Part shown: positions 36,101 to 51,100 of the stretch, in pieces
Layout: each line of letters begins with the position of its first letter
How positions within the stretch are numbered: the stretch's first letter is position 1
Origin: Tubiluchus corallicola
Taxonomy: Eukaryota > Priapulida > Priapulimorpha > Priapulimorphida > Tubiluchidae
Assembly (NCBI GenBank): GCA_030141605.1
Contig: JAQGDQ010000379.1
Span: 1-64,000, forward strand
Direction: 5' to 3'
DNA: 64,000 nucleotides
Notes under the pieces: generated by a model
Seen by the model: only the letters and a program-made list of their open reading frames with translations
Databases searched by the model: none
Told to the model about the DNA's origin: nothing
Position numbers and translations under genes: made by a program

Positions 36101-39100
36101 GTTATCACGGTAAGACAAAAGTGAATTAAATAATGCTATTTGCAGTAGAGATTACTTGCAATTTTTGATTTCACAATCAACCAACAAACCAATCAGAAAC
36201 ATAATGCAATAGCACCACAAGCAAATCAGTATATTGAGAAGGATAATTAAGGCAATCTGACCCTTCGGTAATGTGCTGCACTAGAATTGAATTAAAGGTT
36301 AGCATTTAATGACTGCCTAAATCATAATGACCGACCGTCACTTATTATTCATGCGGTGAAATTACTGCTAAATCACCGAAGCGTTGCCTTGCTTGATGTA
36401 TTATTAAGCGTGTTTCTCACAGATATAAGAACATAAAGCTTATTCACACTGCATACAGTATAATCAAAATCAAACCAAACAGTACGGATCAAGAAACTAC
36501 GGAAACTTGTTGCCTTCACATACCAAAAAGAAGAGACTGCTCGTACTTGTGGACCACACAGACATGGGTGTACGCGAGGAGGGGGTCAGGTGTAAGATGA
36601 ATTTTACATCTTCAAGATAAAAACTATTTATTTTCGGGGCAAATAACAGTATTGTAGAATTTTCAAATTTATTACTGAATATTAAAAAAATTGCACAGAA
36701 ATAAAATTTATAAGCTCATGGGCTTTAAAATATGTAAAAATAAACTTACAATTTCATTTTTCTAAAAATTTCTGCTAGAAAAATGAAAATATTCATAAAG
36801 TCCAGTTTTGCGAAAAGGTTTTCACAGTCTACATTAAATTTATGCATGTTTGCGTTCACTACAGCATTTAACAATGCTATTGTATCATTTGGAATAAGAA
36901 TTCCAATTAGAAAGAGTTACTATGGAATTGCGTTGCTTCAATTTACTTCATTAAAGGCTCGTGGTTATTATCCTCGGCTTAAATTTGGTTTAAAAAACAC
37001 TTCCATGTTGGCGACGCACGTCGGGGATTGCGAATGGGCCTGAGAAGTTGAGTACCTCTATTCATTTAAATCTGGCCCTGAGTAGGCCTATAAATGTCTT
37101 GTTCTTAGAGGCTTTTGTCAGTCTATATCCTACATAAGTATGTATGTACCTGGCTATTTGCACTTATTTGGAAATGATATAGGCTATGGCAAGTCAGGGT
37201 AAATTCCTTCTGCCCACCCCCCGGCTTTGCGAGACTTCCTCCCATACGCCTATACACATAGGCACAGTTGCCAGACACAGGCTTACAGTCAAATAGAAAT
37301 TATTTTAATTTACATCACAGCTGTCATTTGTGCAATCCAGCTATTTAAATTTTTACGTTCTTATTGGCAAAAAAACCAAGTGAACCGAAGGTCGTCTTTT
37401 CAGGCGGCTGAAGTAAATCATGAAACGCGCATTAAACCTGAGGTCCTAATGAGTTTAATCTCTCTTCCTGAACAGCACTCGCTTTAATCAGGCTGCTTTG
37501 ACACTTGAAGCTGGGATGGTGGCTAAAATGATGCCCTTCAAACTTTTAAAGGTTAGCATTATTTATTGCTCATTTGCAACTACCATCTGCCTTGATTAGT
37601 TACACAATAAAGACAACGAGAAAGACACACTGGGCAGAAAAGACAGCGAGCCGAGACAAAGCAACAATAAACAGACAAAATATGAAGAAGAAAATGAAAA
37701 ACAATGGCCGGTGCTTAGTTACTTACGCACTGATGCTTACATTATCTAATTCTGCAGGATTGGCACCCAGGGATGAATGGGTGACTAGCACGTCCCTCGA
37801 CCACCTTTCTTCCCCAATGCATGATCAGGATTCTGTTAAGCTGAATACACCTATGAAGGTGATCAGAGTTATGTTAAAGCGGAACATAGCTTGAAAATTC
37901 CAATAAAAGCGGGATTCGAATCCAGGCCAAGGCAATTGAGCAAAGAACAAAACAAGAGTCCAGCAGCAAGAAACAGAAAAATTGGAAGTATTTGAACTGC
38001 AGTTACGAAAACAATCAAAAAAAGAGAAACTTAAAAAGACAAGTAAACATTTGCAAGTAAGCATGCAAGTAAACAGCCAAGCAGAAAGGCGACGGATATA
38101 CAACGTGACACACTTTTTTGAGGACATCCGCAAATAGCCGTCGCACTTGCCTGATCGGACACACTAACCAAATACACGAAGAAAATAACTCTGATGATTT
38201 GGTCAAGCACGAGCAAGCAAGCATGCAAACAACAACCAAGCAGATAGACGCTGGATACACAACCTAACGCACTTTTAAGCACATTAACAGCACAGCACGA
38301 AAAATACTTTATCTATAAGAAATTGCGCAAACAGCCGTAGCACTTGCCTGATCGGACACACTAACCAAATCCACTGAAGAGAATAACTAAGTTTGATGAT
38401 TTGGTGAAGCCATAAAGAATTTAGTAGCAGCTAATCAATGAAACAAGTTGCAATTATCGACAGAAGCAAGCAAAGTGATAAGCGGCAGAACACTTTAATT
38501 GAACCCAAAGCAATGTAATTGATGAAGAAAAGTTCAACCATTGAATCAATCACACTAAAAGCACCAAAGACACATTAAACTGACTTAACATTAGGAAATA
38601 TAACACGCCAATTACGCAATTACAAAAAAAGACTTCAACTTACATGCTTTTTCAGCTGCGATGCAAAATGTTAAGCCGAACACGCAAAAACATGTGAAGC
38701 GAACGTTTTTAGCTGCAGAAATCTAACCTATTTCACAAAAATGAAATTTCAAGGATTCGGGTTTAGCAATCTTATCATGTTGTTACATACCCAGACTATC
38801 AGCTAATAAATAAACTGTGGAAAATACCTAATAAAGATTATTAGCTGGACTACACTGCCGCCACGTGGCGTGACTAATGTCATTAAACTAACCACATCTT
38901 GATGGTGGTGGAACCCACTTGGTTCAAACACTCACAACATACTCTACTATAAATACCTCGTACAAACATTAACAAGAAATAAATCTACAGTCACCACAGA
39001 CCTCCAAACATCTAGCGTGAGGCTTAGGTGAAGCCAGGTAATACTTCCAGTTACCATGGAAACGCTGGGAAAAACTTGAATTAAAAAAGCCTGGCAAACA

Positions 39101-42100
39101 TTAGCAATGACTGATAGTAATCGGTATAGATTCTTACAAGATTAGCTTAGAAATGTTAGTGATAAAGTGATTTTCATTATTAAGAAAGTCCAATTTTGGT
39201 TAAAACAACCGAGCAGTTTAGTCATTAGGTAACCACCAGGTGTACAGAAGCGGGCAAGTTTCCATGGTAACACAGCAAAAAATGAAGCAAGCAAACGTAA
39301 TCCTGGTAGATTTATACAAATTTAGAGTCGGCTTACTGTTGCTTTAACTTCATACAAAGTGCGATGTTTCTCGTGGCATAGATTTATTAGCGACGTGATC
39401 AGAATAGTTTCCAATTTAGATCAATGTATCAGGCTGACTAGGATAATATTTTGCTAATGCCAAATCTTATGTAAATAGAAAGCAACTTTCGCTTTTATGC
39501 TTTTTAAAATTTAAAGAGGAACCTGGGTTCTTATTTTACAAATTAATCACCAATTTTTTAACCATCCAACAAATTGTTGTATTTTTTAGAAGTAACTTAG
39601 TTAAATGAAAAATGAAAAATTCTTGCTTCAAAATTACCTTGACTTTGAAAAATGGCTTTACAAATGCACTGAATTAGCTAAAAAAGAAAATTTGCGTTTG
39701 AAAAAAGTTTAATGAAATCCGGCATGATGTGTGCAATCTTTATTAAAAACAAGACTTTTCAACTATCATCTCAAGCTGCACTGAAAACTTTAAAACGATA
39801 ATTGATCTAGCGAAATGTCTTGTATTTAAATTTAAAAACATTTAAAATGTCTAAAAACTATAAACCCCATAAGAAATAGGCTTCTGATGCTCATAAGTTC
39901 GTTGTTGCCTTTTGCCGGAACTGTCTTATTTTATGGTTTTTAAATGTGACGAATTTTAAATTTACACGCTATTAAACTAAGCATTAAAATGCCAGTTATC
40001 ATTTTCAATTAATTTTTAATTACAATAATAACCAGGAATTAAAACAATTAAAATTTCCCAATTTGAAAAACAATAGAAGAAACACGAGGCTTTCACTCTG
40101 TACTGTCTTCAGGACTCTCAATACACGACTTATACTCTTCAATATGATATTACAGCAAATCAGCACATTTCTACTCTTTTGAAACACCCGGTATATGAAA
40201 TGCGCTTGAATTATTACATTATCATGTAGCGGTACGGATCCATGCTAATTAATTTATATCATTAGAGGCAGGAGACTGGGAGTTTAATCTTAACTAATAT
40301 TCAGACAGTGCGACACGTGCAGTGATTAATGAGCAAACACTTCGTCAAGCCAACAACTTATTAAAATTTAATCACAGGAGCTCACAACAGAATAGCTGCT
40401 CAAGCAATAAACATGACTTAAATGAAACTTTAAGCGTTTCTAAACGAGCGGGCAACATTAATGCTGAAAAACAAAGCTTGCTTGAAAGCACTGGCAATGA
40501 AGGAAGTGTTTAAAAACTCTTTGACTTTAAAGACATCACACAACAAAATGCAACTCATCGTGTAAAAGTAGCACAAGGACCAGCGACGCTCAATGATGGC
40601 ACTATAATATTACTAACATATTCAAAATACATTCTTGGCCCAATAAACGTTGATGCAAACATAGAGATTTCTTTGTAAAGCTATGTAAGCAAAAAAGGAC
40701 ATAAAACTTAATTTACAGATACGGCTGACTAGACATTGGAATTTATTTAGCATAATCAACATCACTTAACGTAAAGTGCCAACTAAGGTTCTAAAACTTA
40801 ACTTTTTATCAATGTGCCCTGTTTTTACTTTACCCAATTTCAAAAATTCACTTTTATATCAGCTATATATGCTACACCTTAAATTTAGGATAATACGGTA
40901 TCACATTTAAATAAACGAGCAGAAAGTGTGTTGTTATAATATGTGGCCACCAAAAAATGCTAAAATATAAGAAATTGTGAAAAGCTTGAAACTAAGTACA
41001 CGCAATTTGCTGGGAATCTCCCAGTACTCCCTCAGGCGTCTTGATGTCGTTGAACACTACAAACAAGCACATTGTCTACACACTATCTTTGTATGCATAA
41101 CAGTGCTTTCCTTTTTAAGAAAATGTATTACAAACGTATTTCTAGTTTTTGTTAAACGTATAGTTTGCATGCCTTGTTGTGATGATGACAATCGCTGATT
41201 ACGTGTCACATAATTTGATACATAAATGTGAGCAATAGTTTTAATCTGATTTATCAACATGTTCATGTTCTGGAATTTGGAAATGCTCGTTTCTCAACCA
41301 GTACAGCACATGTGGGTGCGCCATGCTTGTCTTCGCAAAACCTTATTGAACATGCACAGGTTTTACCCTTTGTTGAAGGATTTGGCTTCATTAAAACGAA
41401 AGCAAAGACGCTCAACTGCCCCCAACAATCTGGACAGATCAATAATATATTGAAGTTGGACAGTAAGCTAGAAGATAAATCAAGTGCATTCAAGTGTATT
41501 GGCAAGCAAATACAGCAGAGAAGAGACACGCGTCACAAACGTTTAATTACAACATCGTCATGCAGACAGAGATTGAACAGAAGCTCTTATAACACCAATA
41601 ACGCATGTAGACCAAGCAGTTAATTAATAAATCACGTCAATTAATCAATCTTGCAGTCTGAGAAGGCACTAATGTTGCCATATGATGGGAATATGTGCAC
41701 TTGTGGTTGGTGTGTCACAACTGTAACACTAATGTGTTTGACTAAAATTAAGTCACGTAGATGGTAAATGACTGCAAATTTTGCTTTCTTGTGCAGTAGA
41801 AATAGCCAGCAAGCTGTAGAAATTAATACTGTAATAGTAAAAGGCTTTTCAGCTAGGTGCTACATAAGACATAAGTATGAATAGTAGTGATTGGAAGACT
41901 GATCAGCTAGGTGCTACATAAGACATAAGTATGAATAGTAGTGATTAGAAGGCTGATCAGCTAGGTGCTACATAAGACATAAGTATGAATAGTAGTGATT
42001 AGAAGACTGATCAGCTAGGTGCTACATAAGACATAAGTATGAACAGTAGTGATTAGAAGACTGATCAGCTAGGTGCTACATAAGACATAAGTACGGATAG

Positions 42101-45100
42101 TAGTGATTAGAAGACTGATTAGCTGGGCGCTACATAAGACATAAGTATGAACAGTAGTGATTAGAAGACTGATCAGCTAGGTGCTACATAAGACATAAGT
42201 ATGAATAGTAGTGATTAGAAGACTGATCAGCTAGGTGCTACATAAGACATACGTATGAATAGTAGTCATTAGAAGACTGATCAGCTTGGCCCTACATAAG
42301 ACATAAATATGAACAGTAGTGATTAGAAGACTGATCAGCTAGGTGCTACATAAGACATAAGTATGGATAGTAGTGATTAGAAGACTGATCAGCTTGGCCC
42401 TACATAAGACATAAATATGAACAGTAGTGATTAGAAGACTGATCAGCTAGGTGCTACATAAGACATAAGTATGAATAGTAGTGATTAGAAGACTGATCAG
42501 CTAGGTGCTACATAAGACATAAGTATGAACAGTAGTGATTAGAAGACTGATCAGCTAGGTGCTACATAAGACATAAGTATGAATAGTAGTGATTAGAAGA
42601 CTGATCAGCTAGGTGCTACATAAGACATAAGTATGAATAGTAGTGATTAGAAGACTGATCAGCTAGGTGCTACATAAGACATAAGTATGAACAGTAGTGA
42701 TTAGAAGACTGATCAGCTAGGTGCTACATAAGACATAAGTATGAATAGTAGTGATTAGAAGACTGATCAGCTGGGTGCTACATAAGACATAAGTATGAAC
42801 ATTAGTGCTTAGAAGACTGATCAGCTAGGTGCTACATAAGACATAAGTATGAATAGTAGTGATTAGAAGACTGATCAGCTAGGTGCTACATAAGACATAA
42901 GTATGAATAGTAGTCATTAGAAGACTGATCAGCTGGGCGCTACATAAGACAGAAGTATGAATAGTAGTGGTTAGAAGACTGATCAGCTAGGTGCTACATA
43001 AGACATAAGTATGAATAGTAGTGATTAGAAGACTGATTAGCTGGGCGCTACATAAGACATAAGTATGAACATTAGTGGTTAGAAGACTGATCATCTAGGT
43101 GCTACATAAGACATAAGTATGAATAGTAGTGATTAGAAGACTGATCAGCTAGGTGCTACATAAGACATAAGTATGAACAGTAGTGATTAGAAGACTGATC
43201 AGCTAGGTGCTACATAAGACATAAGTATGAATAGTAGTGATTAGAAGACTGATTAGCTGGGCGCTACATAAGACATAAGTATGAACATTAGTGATTAGAA
43301 GACTGATCATCTAGGTGCTACATAAGACAGAAGTATGAATAGTAGTGATTAGAAGACCAGTTAGGTGCTACATAAGACAGAAGTATGAATAGTAGCGATT
43401 AGAAGACTGATCAGCTAGGTGCTACATAAGACAGAAGTATGAATAGTAGTGATTAGAAGACTGATCAGCTAGGCGCTACATAAGACATAAGTATGAATAG
43501 TAGTGATTAGAAGACTGATTAGCTAGGTGCTACATAAGACATAAGTATGAACAGTAGTGGTTAGAAGACTGATCAGCTAGGTGCTACATAAAACAGAAGT
43601 ATGAATAGTAATGATTAGAAGACTGATCAGCTAGGTGCTAAATAAGACATAAGTATGAATAGTAGTGATTAGAAGACTGATTAGCTGGGCTCAGCCAACT
43701 GAAACTGTCCTAAAAACACTAGCATGAAAAGCCAAACCCTTAAATACAACAACAGTTAACATAAGTGCCCTTATAAAGACAATTTCATTAACATTCTGTA
43801 AGATAAGTACTTAGAAGCTTCCAAACCACAAGAACTGGTAGAAACTTGGATAGAGCTTAATGTGTTATGACACATGTTCAACAGCAATAAGTCTACTTCT
43901 GTCATCAGCTGGTAACAGCGCAAAAATCAGTGATGCATTAGACACGATAAACATGAAGCTGTTGTTGAAAAGTTGTGCGAAGATTGAAAGATCGAACAAA
44001 AGGTTAAATGATCATTGAAGATTATAAACATTCAACTAGAGAATTTTCAGAAGTTTTAGTGCACATGGTGCGGTTTCAATCAGGTTATTACTCACATAAA
44101 ACTCAGCAGTAAAAACTTTAAGATAAATCAATGATGATGGAAACAAACTGTTTTCAAAACATGTTGGCAATTTGGCTGTATGGCAAATTTGTTTAATATG
44201 AGAAGCGAACACCTTGAAGACAGGAATTGCCTGAATGATGATGGATTATTTCCCTGGTGATTGATCAACTGTATTGTAAATTTTTAGTATCTAATTATTT
44301 ATAGCATTTTCTATATTTTGGATTACTTACTTATAATTCTAAAAATTAATACTGTTTCCTAAATAAACTGACAACATTAATTTTCATGCCAACCAGTATG
44401 TAATGATATATTTTCTATATTCGGTAAAGGATAGCAGACTAGGTGACTTTATAGTCTTTTCGCTATTCTTTCTCCTAGTTTTGTAACTATCTATTATAAC
44501 CAGTCTTCACAAATTACTGTTCATCCTGTTATTATCAACTTTCTATTGTACTGCTCAAAAAATATAAACAAATTGAAAATGAATTAAATTGAGTGAATTG
44601 AGTAAAACGGAATTATTTCTAAAATAATCATTTCCAGGAAAACTGCAAAATGTTTACATTTGCACTTCTTAAATACTGAAAGAACGTGTTTTAGTTAAAA
44701 TATATTAGCCAAGATACCAAAAATACGAGGAAGCGCATTTTCCTGTTTGACTAGTGGTATAAACCGACATAAACTGAAAATTTGAATTCAAAGACACTGC
44801 AAACGAGAATCCATAAATGTGTTCATAGTTTGCTTGCAACAAATAATTTTTTCAGTTTGTCCTTTATAGGCTTATTTTAATAATTTAACTTTTCATATTA
44901 TAATTGTGCAAATGAATTGATCTACAAATCTGCGCCACAAAGCAAAATGCAAGAAAATGTTTCAGTTCTTTTACTGTGTCTCCTCGGTCTAATAATTAGA
45001 TTTGTGACATTTTTCCTGATTTGCTTGACTGAGTTTAGCAATCAGCTCAATGCTTTCTTTTGCAGTGAACCTAATTAGATCTTCGATTTTCCCCTGACAG

Positions 45101-48100
45101 CCCAACAACAGCCTGTAAACCTGATGCCTCGCATCGCAACTAAGCTGAAAAACATTAGACTTTTTACAGCATTTAACAAAGCGCAACGCGCATTTCAATG
45201 CAGACAGCGTAAATGATGAGACACGATGGAGACAGGCCCTGGCGAAAGATATCAAAACGAAAAGCTTTTACCATAACCTAATTACATGAGAAATACTTGC
45301 ATAAATAGGACTGGTTGTTACGTGCGTGAACAACAATTGCATTAAATAGCGATACACAAACACGTGAATCCTGAAATAAAAAGAAGCCACTTCACTCAAT
45401 ACGCAGACATACTTGATTTGCAAATAATTTACATTGAATCCACTGGATCCTCATCTCTATTCATAGCTATGATTATATACACACCCGGTATGTGAAAAAG
45501 ACCATTATCGTCCATTTCTTCAGCTCCCATACTGCTGCTCTAACTTGTGAAGATGTTATAAGCACAACACAGACATTATTGCATACCAGCACACTCACAG
45601 CGTGCGAAGCCAACTGTGGCTTGATCAATAGCGTCAGCATAGCTTTCTATAGGCGATTAATTGAAAAAGCACAGTGCCAAAGCATCTACTGCGCAGGACC
45701 TTATCTAACCATACGCTCAGAGGTGCCGGTTCAGATTCCTCAACCGAGCTGTCTAAGTCGGCTGAAACTCACAGTTGTCTGCCAAACTTCAAAGTGGAGC
45801 TTAGATTTCCTAGCAAACGCAGTGACTCAAACTTACACAAATAGTACCTAATTAAAACAGATTTTCAATTTAAATTGAGTTGAAAAATTCAATTTTTTTT
45901 CTAGCGGCACAATACAAATTTCTCAGTGAAGGTGAAGCTATACAGTAAACATAACGATTCTCATTGAGATTGTATAATGAACGTAGACTACACAGTATCC
46001 ACAAAAATTACCATAGGCTACATAATCAATGAGTGGAGATATTTCAGTTAAACCACACACACAGTGAACACTCACCTCTAAGCCAAACCGCCTAGTGAAT
46101 CAATAAAATGTTTTTATAATACATAAAATAGCATAAACAATACATAAATATGGGGTGATGAGGGACAATTCTTACATTTAAACTGCCATAACTTTTTTGT
46201 TAGTTTTTATTCTAAATTGCGTTTAGTATCTAACCCAAGTTTTAAAATCAGTTACTTTAACATCTAGGATAAATTTACAAACTTGGTTAGTAAACATGCG
46301 TTCACATAGCACAATCTGTTACATATCATCAAAAGTCAAAACTCTCTATTCGCGCTATTCTCTTCAATTGACCTCGTGTCTAGAACTAAACCCAGTATTA
46401 AACAGTACTGAAAACAGTCTATGAACCAGTCTTAATACCTTGCTCCCCAACCTGGTAAGCCACCGACACAGGTGTAACATATACTAATTAAGACTTAATC
46501 CCATATTTATTTATTAGGGCCACATGGTAAACTGAGAGTGATGATAAGGAGAAAATTCTCAACCACTTATTGGATTAATTCAGATAATGTAGAAGGAACT
46601 AGTATTTCCAATAAAAACGTCTCTACATGCACCTGACAAGTACTCAACTGACTTCATTCATTGGTCAATAAAATTATTTTCTCAGAATCAAATATTATCT
46701 GAAAAAATGGAGACTCAATGTTAGAATAACCAAGTGACATGTTGACTGATTAACCAACCAAGTGAATATTAATTGCAGAAACAATATCTGAAAAACTGAA
46801 ATGACTGAATGTTAAAGTGACAGAGTGACATATTGACTGACTTTCCAACCAGCTACTAATTGCTAAAACAATAGCTGATAAACTGGATTGACTAACATAC
46901 TATGTGACTGACCAATTGACCAACTACCTAATTACTGATCGGACTAACCAACTGACAGTTTGATTAAATAATAAATGGACTACAGGAGAACAAAAAAATA
47001 TGTTAACTGAATGAATGATGGCCTAACTGACTGCTTGATCAATAGACTAATTATTAATACAATTAATTGACAATTAATTAAGTGAGACATACACTATTTC
47101 AAAAGACATAGGTTATAAATTGTGCTTTGCATTCAGGAAACATACGAAGCTACATACTCTCAACACTGAATAACATATTTGCTAATGATTAGCAAAGATA
47201 ACTGTCTACAGCTCAAAGCTTAAGTGATCTACTAAGACGTCTACAGCAGTTAAGATACATTTGGCTGGGGTCTCATTACACAAACTATGGCTTCGAGTCT
47301 CTCAAACAGCTGGTTTGGGCTTCAGTTAGCAAAATAACTCTATTAGTTACATTTCCAGTATATTCTACATTATAACAGTTTCACAATTGCTGATCTTTCA
47401 AGGATAAACCAATCTTTCAAAAGCCCATAAAAGGTAAAGTATTTGTCTATACACACCTTTAATACCTTGCATTTAGTAATTTGGAGTACCCGAGTGCGTT
47501 CAAAACACATCCCAGATGATTTTCAGCAAAAAATGTTTAAAGCATTACAAGAAAAGAGTTTTCATTAGCTTAGTAAAGTGAGTAATAAAATGCCCACTAA
47601 TAATAAAGGTTATCAGTTCATCCTGATAAAGTAAACAAAACGAACAGGTTTCTGTTGTTATTTCTTGTTCTTCATGTACAATGTTGCTAAACGAATCCAG
47701 ACTATTCAATAATGTTTGGTTATATGAATTCAAAAACTCAGACTGTCATAATGTTTTACTGCATGCTTTACTGTATCATAAAGACAACTTATTCCAACAA
47801 TGCTTATCTGGTGGGTTTTAACCATGCCACCAAAGTCACATTGCTCTCTAGCAACAAATGAGACCCATCATTCCTTAGACTGCAGAAACAACTTAAATAC
47901 ATTTGTTCGTTTGTTTGATGGTTTAGTGACTTTAGTCGACATGTTTAAATTTGCTTTGTTTGAAATTTTTGATAATTTACAAGTTTATTATATCACTTTT
48001 TCCTTTAAAGTGCATGGGGAAGCAAGAGCCATACAAAATACTGCTCTGCACACGGTGACATAAATTCTATTAACTTTAATGAAATAATATTTTATTTCAC

Positions 48101-51100
48101 TGTCTTTTTTATTAATTAATATGCTTGTCTAATTGTTATGTAGATACAAATTGTACACTTTGTCTTTTGTTTATTGTTTTTGTATTATCCTTGTAGCCAG
48201 AGAACTTTTGTATCAGTTTTAATGTTTTGTCCAAAAGTTGTAAGATACATATGTTTAAACTAAATAATATCTTCTACTCAAATTACATTTTTCTAATACT
48301 TAATCAGTTTTATAAATTTTCTATTTACAGTCAGCAGCTCAGCAAATCGCTCTAACATGAGCAGTAAATACCTATAAAACTTAAATCTGTACTGTGATAA
48401 TCAACAAGCAAGCTGTAAACACTGATTAGTTTTAAGCAGTAAAACACAAGCTGTCTCCATACTGAGAAAATCAATTAAATGCCAAAGCTTAACTTACTTT
48501 TACTGCAACATTAACTAGGGTTTTATGAGACTTGCACCCCATCCAGATGTCGCGACAGGAGTGCCATGTTTAATGCGAGTAAAGTTACTACAGCAAAATT
48601 ATTATTAGCCAGAAAACTAATTACTAATTATTAATGAATTTAATGTTTTACAATCTTTCATCTCCCACATTGAAAGGAAACTCTGAGTATAACAACATCA
48701 ACCGTTGTTTTAACCAATAAATTCTACGCTACTTATCGCTTTGAAGTCAATGTTTAAGAGTTTTACAAGCCACTAATTAATAATTTATGCATTATGTGAC
48801 TTCATGTGTGTTCCAGTGTCTAGGGTTCCAATATCTTCATTATTACAGATAAGATTAACTAAAAGTTCTCAATCTAATGTAATTACTAGATTGTAAAACT
48901 CAAAATTACAAATTAAATGCTATCTGGACCTTTCAATCAATAATTCTGAATTAAAAAGACATTACTAGCAACAAAATGTCATAGAAAGATCATTTCTATG
49001 CAGTAAATTTGAGTGTTGCATAAAAAATTGAAACTTTAAAATTAATTCATCAACATATGTATATTGCACTTCAGAACTAATTTAATGTTAACCGGATCTT
49101 ACAACGAAATTGGAAATTTCATGGCAATTTTCCAGCAACTCAGCACAGAAATACTAAGAAGTGTCAGCCCATGAAAAATATTCACCACCTTAAACAGAAT
49201 TTGAGATGGAATAGAGTTTCGGAAGATAATTTAGCATGTCTCATTAATGCACATTATGTCAAATGTAGCGAACTTGCGATAAACCAAAGTAAAAAATGAT
49301 GACAAAACACGCACATCTTACAACAGTTTATCACTTTTAAATGCATGAAACAGCTATCCGTTACTACAACACAGTGAAATCTGCAGGAATCTTCTAGGAA
49401 CTCTGTTCAGGATCTCAGTAATTATTTGAAGAATTGGTTGGATTTTCACAGCTGCCTATTATTCATTAACTTATGAGCAAATGGTAATCAGTTAGAAAAC
49501 ATTGGTGCCGTAACTTTTGAAAAATTACAATGACAACAACCATTGCAACGATGATGATGAATGTACCAGCGACAATGCTTTGTTTATCAAATAATGCATT
49601 TAAGCTTAGCAACAGTGCATATATGAGCATTAAGCCATTATAGGATTTTAGATTTCCTTAAGAGATTTTAGGAAAAGTAATTTCGCCATCATTTTATTTA
49701 AAAAAAAACCATGTAATATTAAACTTATCCTTTAAGTTTTTAAGCACTTTGAAAATCCTATTTTTACAGTTCATTATATCGGCTATGGCAACACTTAAGA
49801 GGCATAAATACTCAATGTTGGTACTCAGTATATATACACACAGTACATTAGGAAAGGATAAGGGTAGTAGAATAATGTTATAAATCACACAGACCTTAAT
49901 CATGGGTCAGGTGGCCCACAGACTGTGTATAGCATATATCCTTAGTGACCTTAAGTGAAAAAGCACAAGTCAAACTGTTAAAAATGTTTAATGTTAAAAC
50001 GTTGAAAATGAAACCGTCTTCAAACATTACTGATACTCATATAGGAGTAAATATTTTCAGGGTAGTTGTTATTACTTAAAATATTTCTCCAATAATAATG
50101 ATAAGTTATTGGATATTTAAAATGAATTAACATTAAAATGAACAAATGCCTTTTACATACACAAATTCTAACACATAAACAGTACATACACAATTCACTA
50201 TTATAGATAAACCTAAAATCGTAATAATGTACAGTGTATAGAAAAATCACTAGAAAACCACTACTTTAAGTCAATATTAAATTTTTAATTAATTAAAAAG
50301 GCTTTTTTGTAAAAATAAGTTTTACAAAAGGATTTGTACTGTTTAACATTAGACACTTCTTTACGGGCATAAATTAGTATATCGTTTCATAATTTTGGTG
50401 CTGCTTTGCAAAAACTAGGAGATCCATATGTGACTTGATTATAACGTGGCACAACCAAGTGTCGATGAACTAACTAATCTAAGATTAGGTTTGGGCATAT
50501 ATTTCAACATGTCGAATAGACGAGATGGAGATTCAGTATAATGTACTACTTCATAATTTTACAACAGATTCAGAAATTTGAAAATTTGTTCAACTGGGAA
50601 AAACTTCCCAAAAAGCTTAAGTTCCTGTAACATTACCAACTCCGTTACTGTAGTCAAAAAGGACTACATCTAATACTAATACTAATGGTGTGGATTAATC
50701 GTTCAATACTTGCGGCAAAGAAATAGCTGTTATGAAATTATTATGAGGTAGTGCAAAACCATTCGATTTATGTATTAAGTGTCTCATACACCTACATAAT
50801 TATTACATAAAATGCAAATTATAAACATGAATGCTATCATCACAAACAAGGGATGCCATTTTCTACTTGCATCCAATGATGTACTAAATTTTAACTGTTT
50901 GTCATCCAAGGGAACCAGTTTACAAAATCTTAACAACAATTCTAACAATCCGCCAGTACAAACTATTTGCTAGAAGAAAACCAGTGTTGACAGAATCTCA
51001 CTAGGTCACTTCAATCTTGAAATGACTGAAGAAATAAAAACATTGGTAATCAACTGTCACTAAAAATGTAACTTTTATTACGCAGCATTCATGTCTACCT

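Noticed and set aside
37900-37930. tRNA T-loop-like GATTCGAATCC
   Set aside because: The flanking bases do not form a T stem, and no A box or anticodon arm was found nearby.
41228-41623. 131-codon plus-strand open frame in the large intron, overlapped by an 88-codon antisense frame
   Set aside because: No domain, signal or splice context, and an opposing frame of similar length. It fits chance in a locally stop-poor stretch.
41848-43690. CRISPR-like regular repeat
   Set aside because: The units abut with no unique spacers, and the genome is eukaryotic. It is a minisatellite.
45492-45851. 119-codon open frame with many Cys
   Set aside because: No recognisable motif, no promoter or poly(A) context, and it lies deep in an intron on the opposite strand of the gene.
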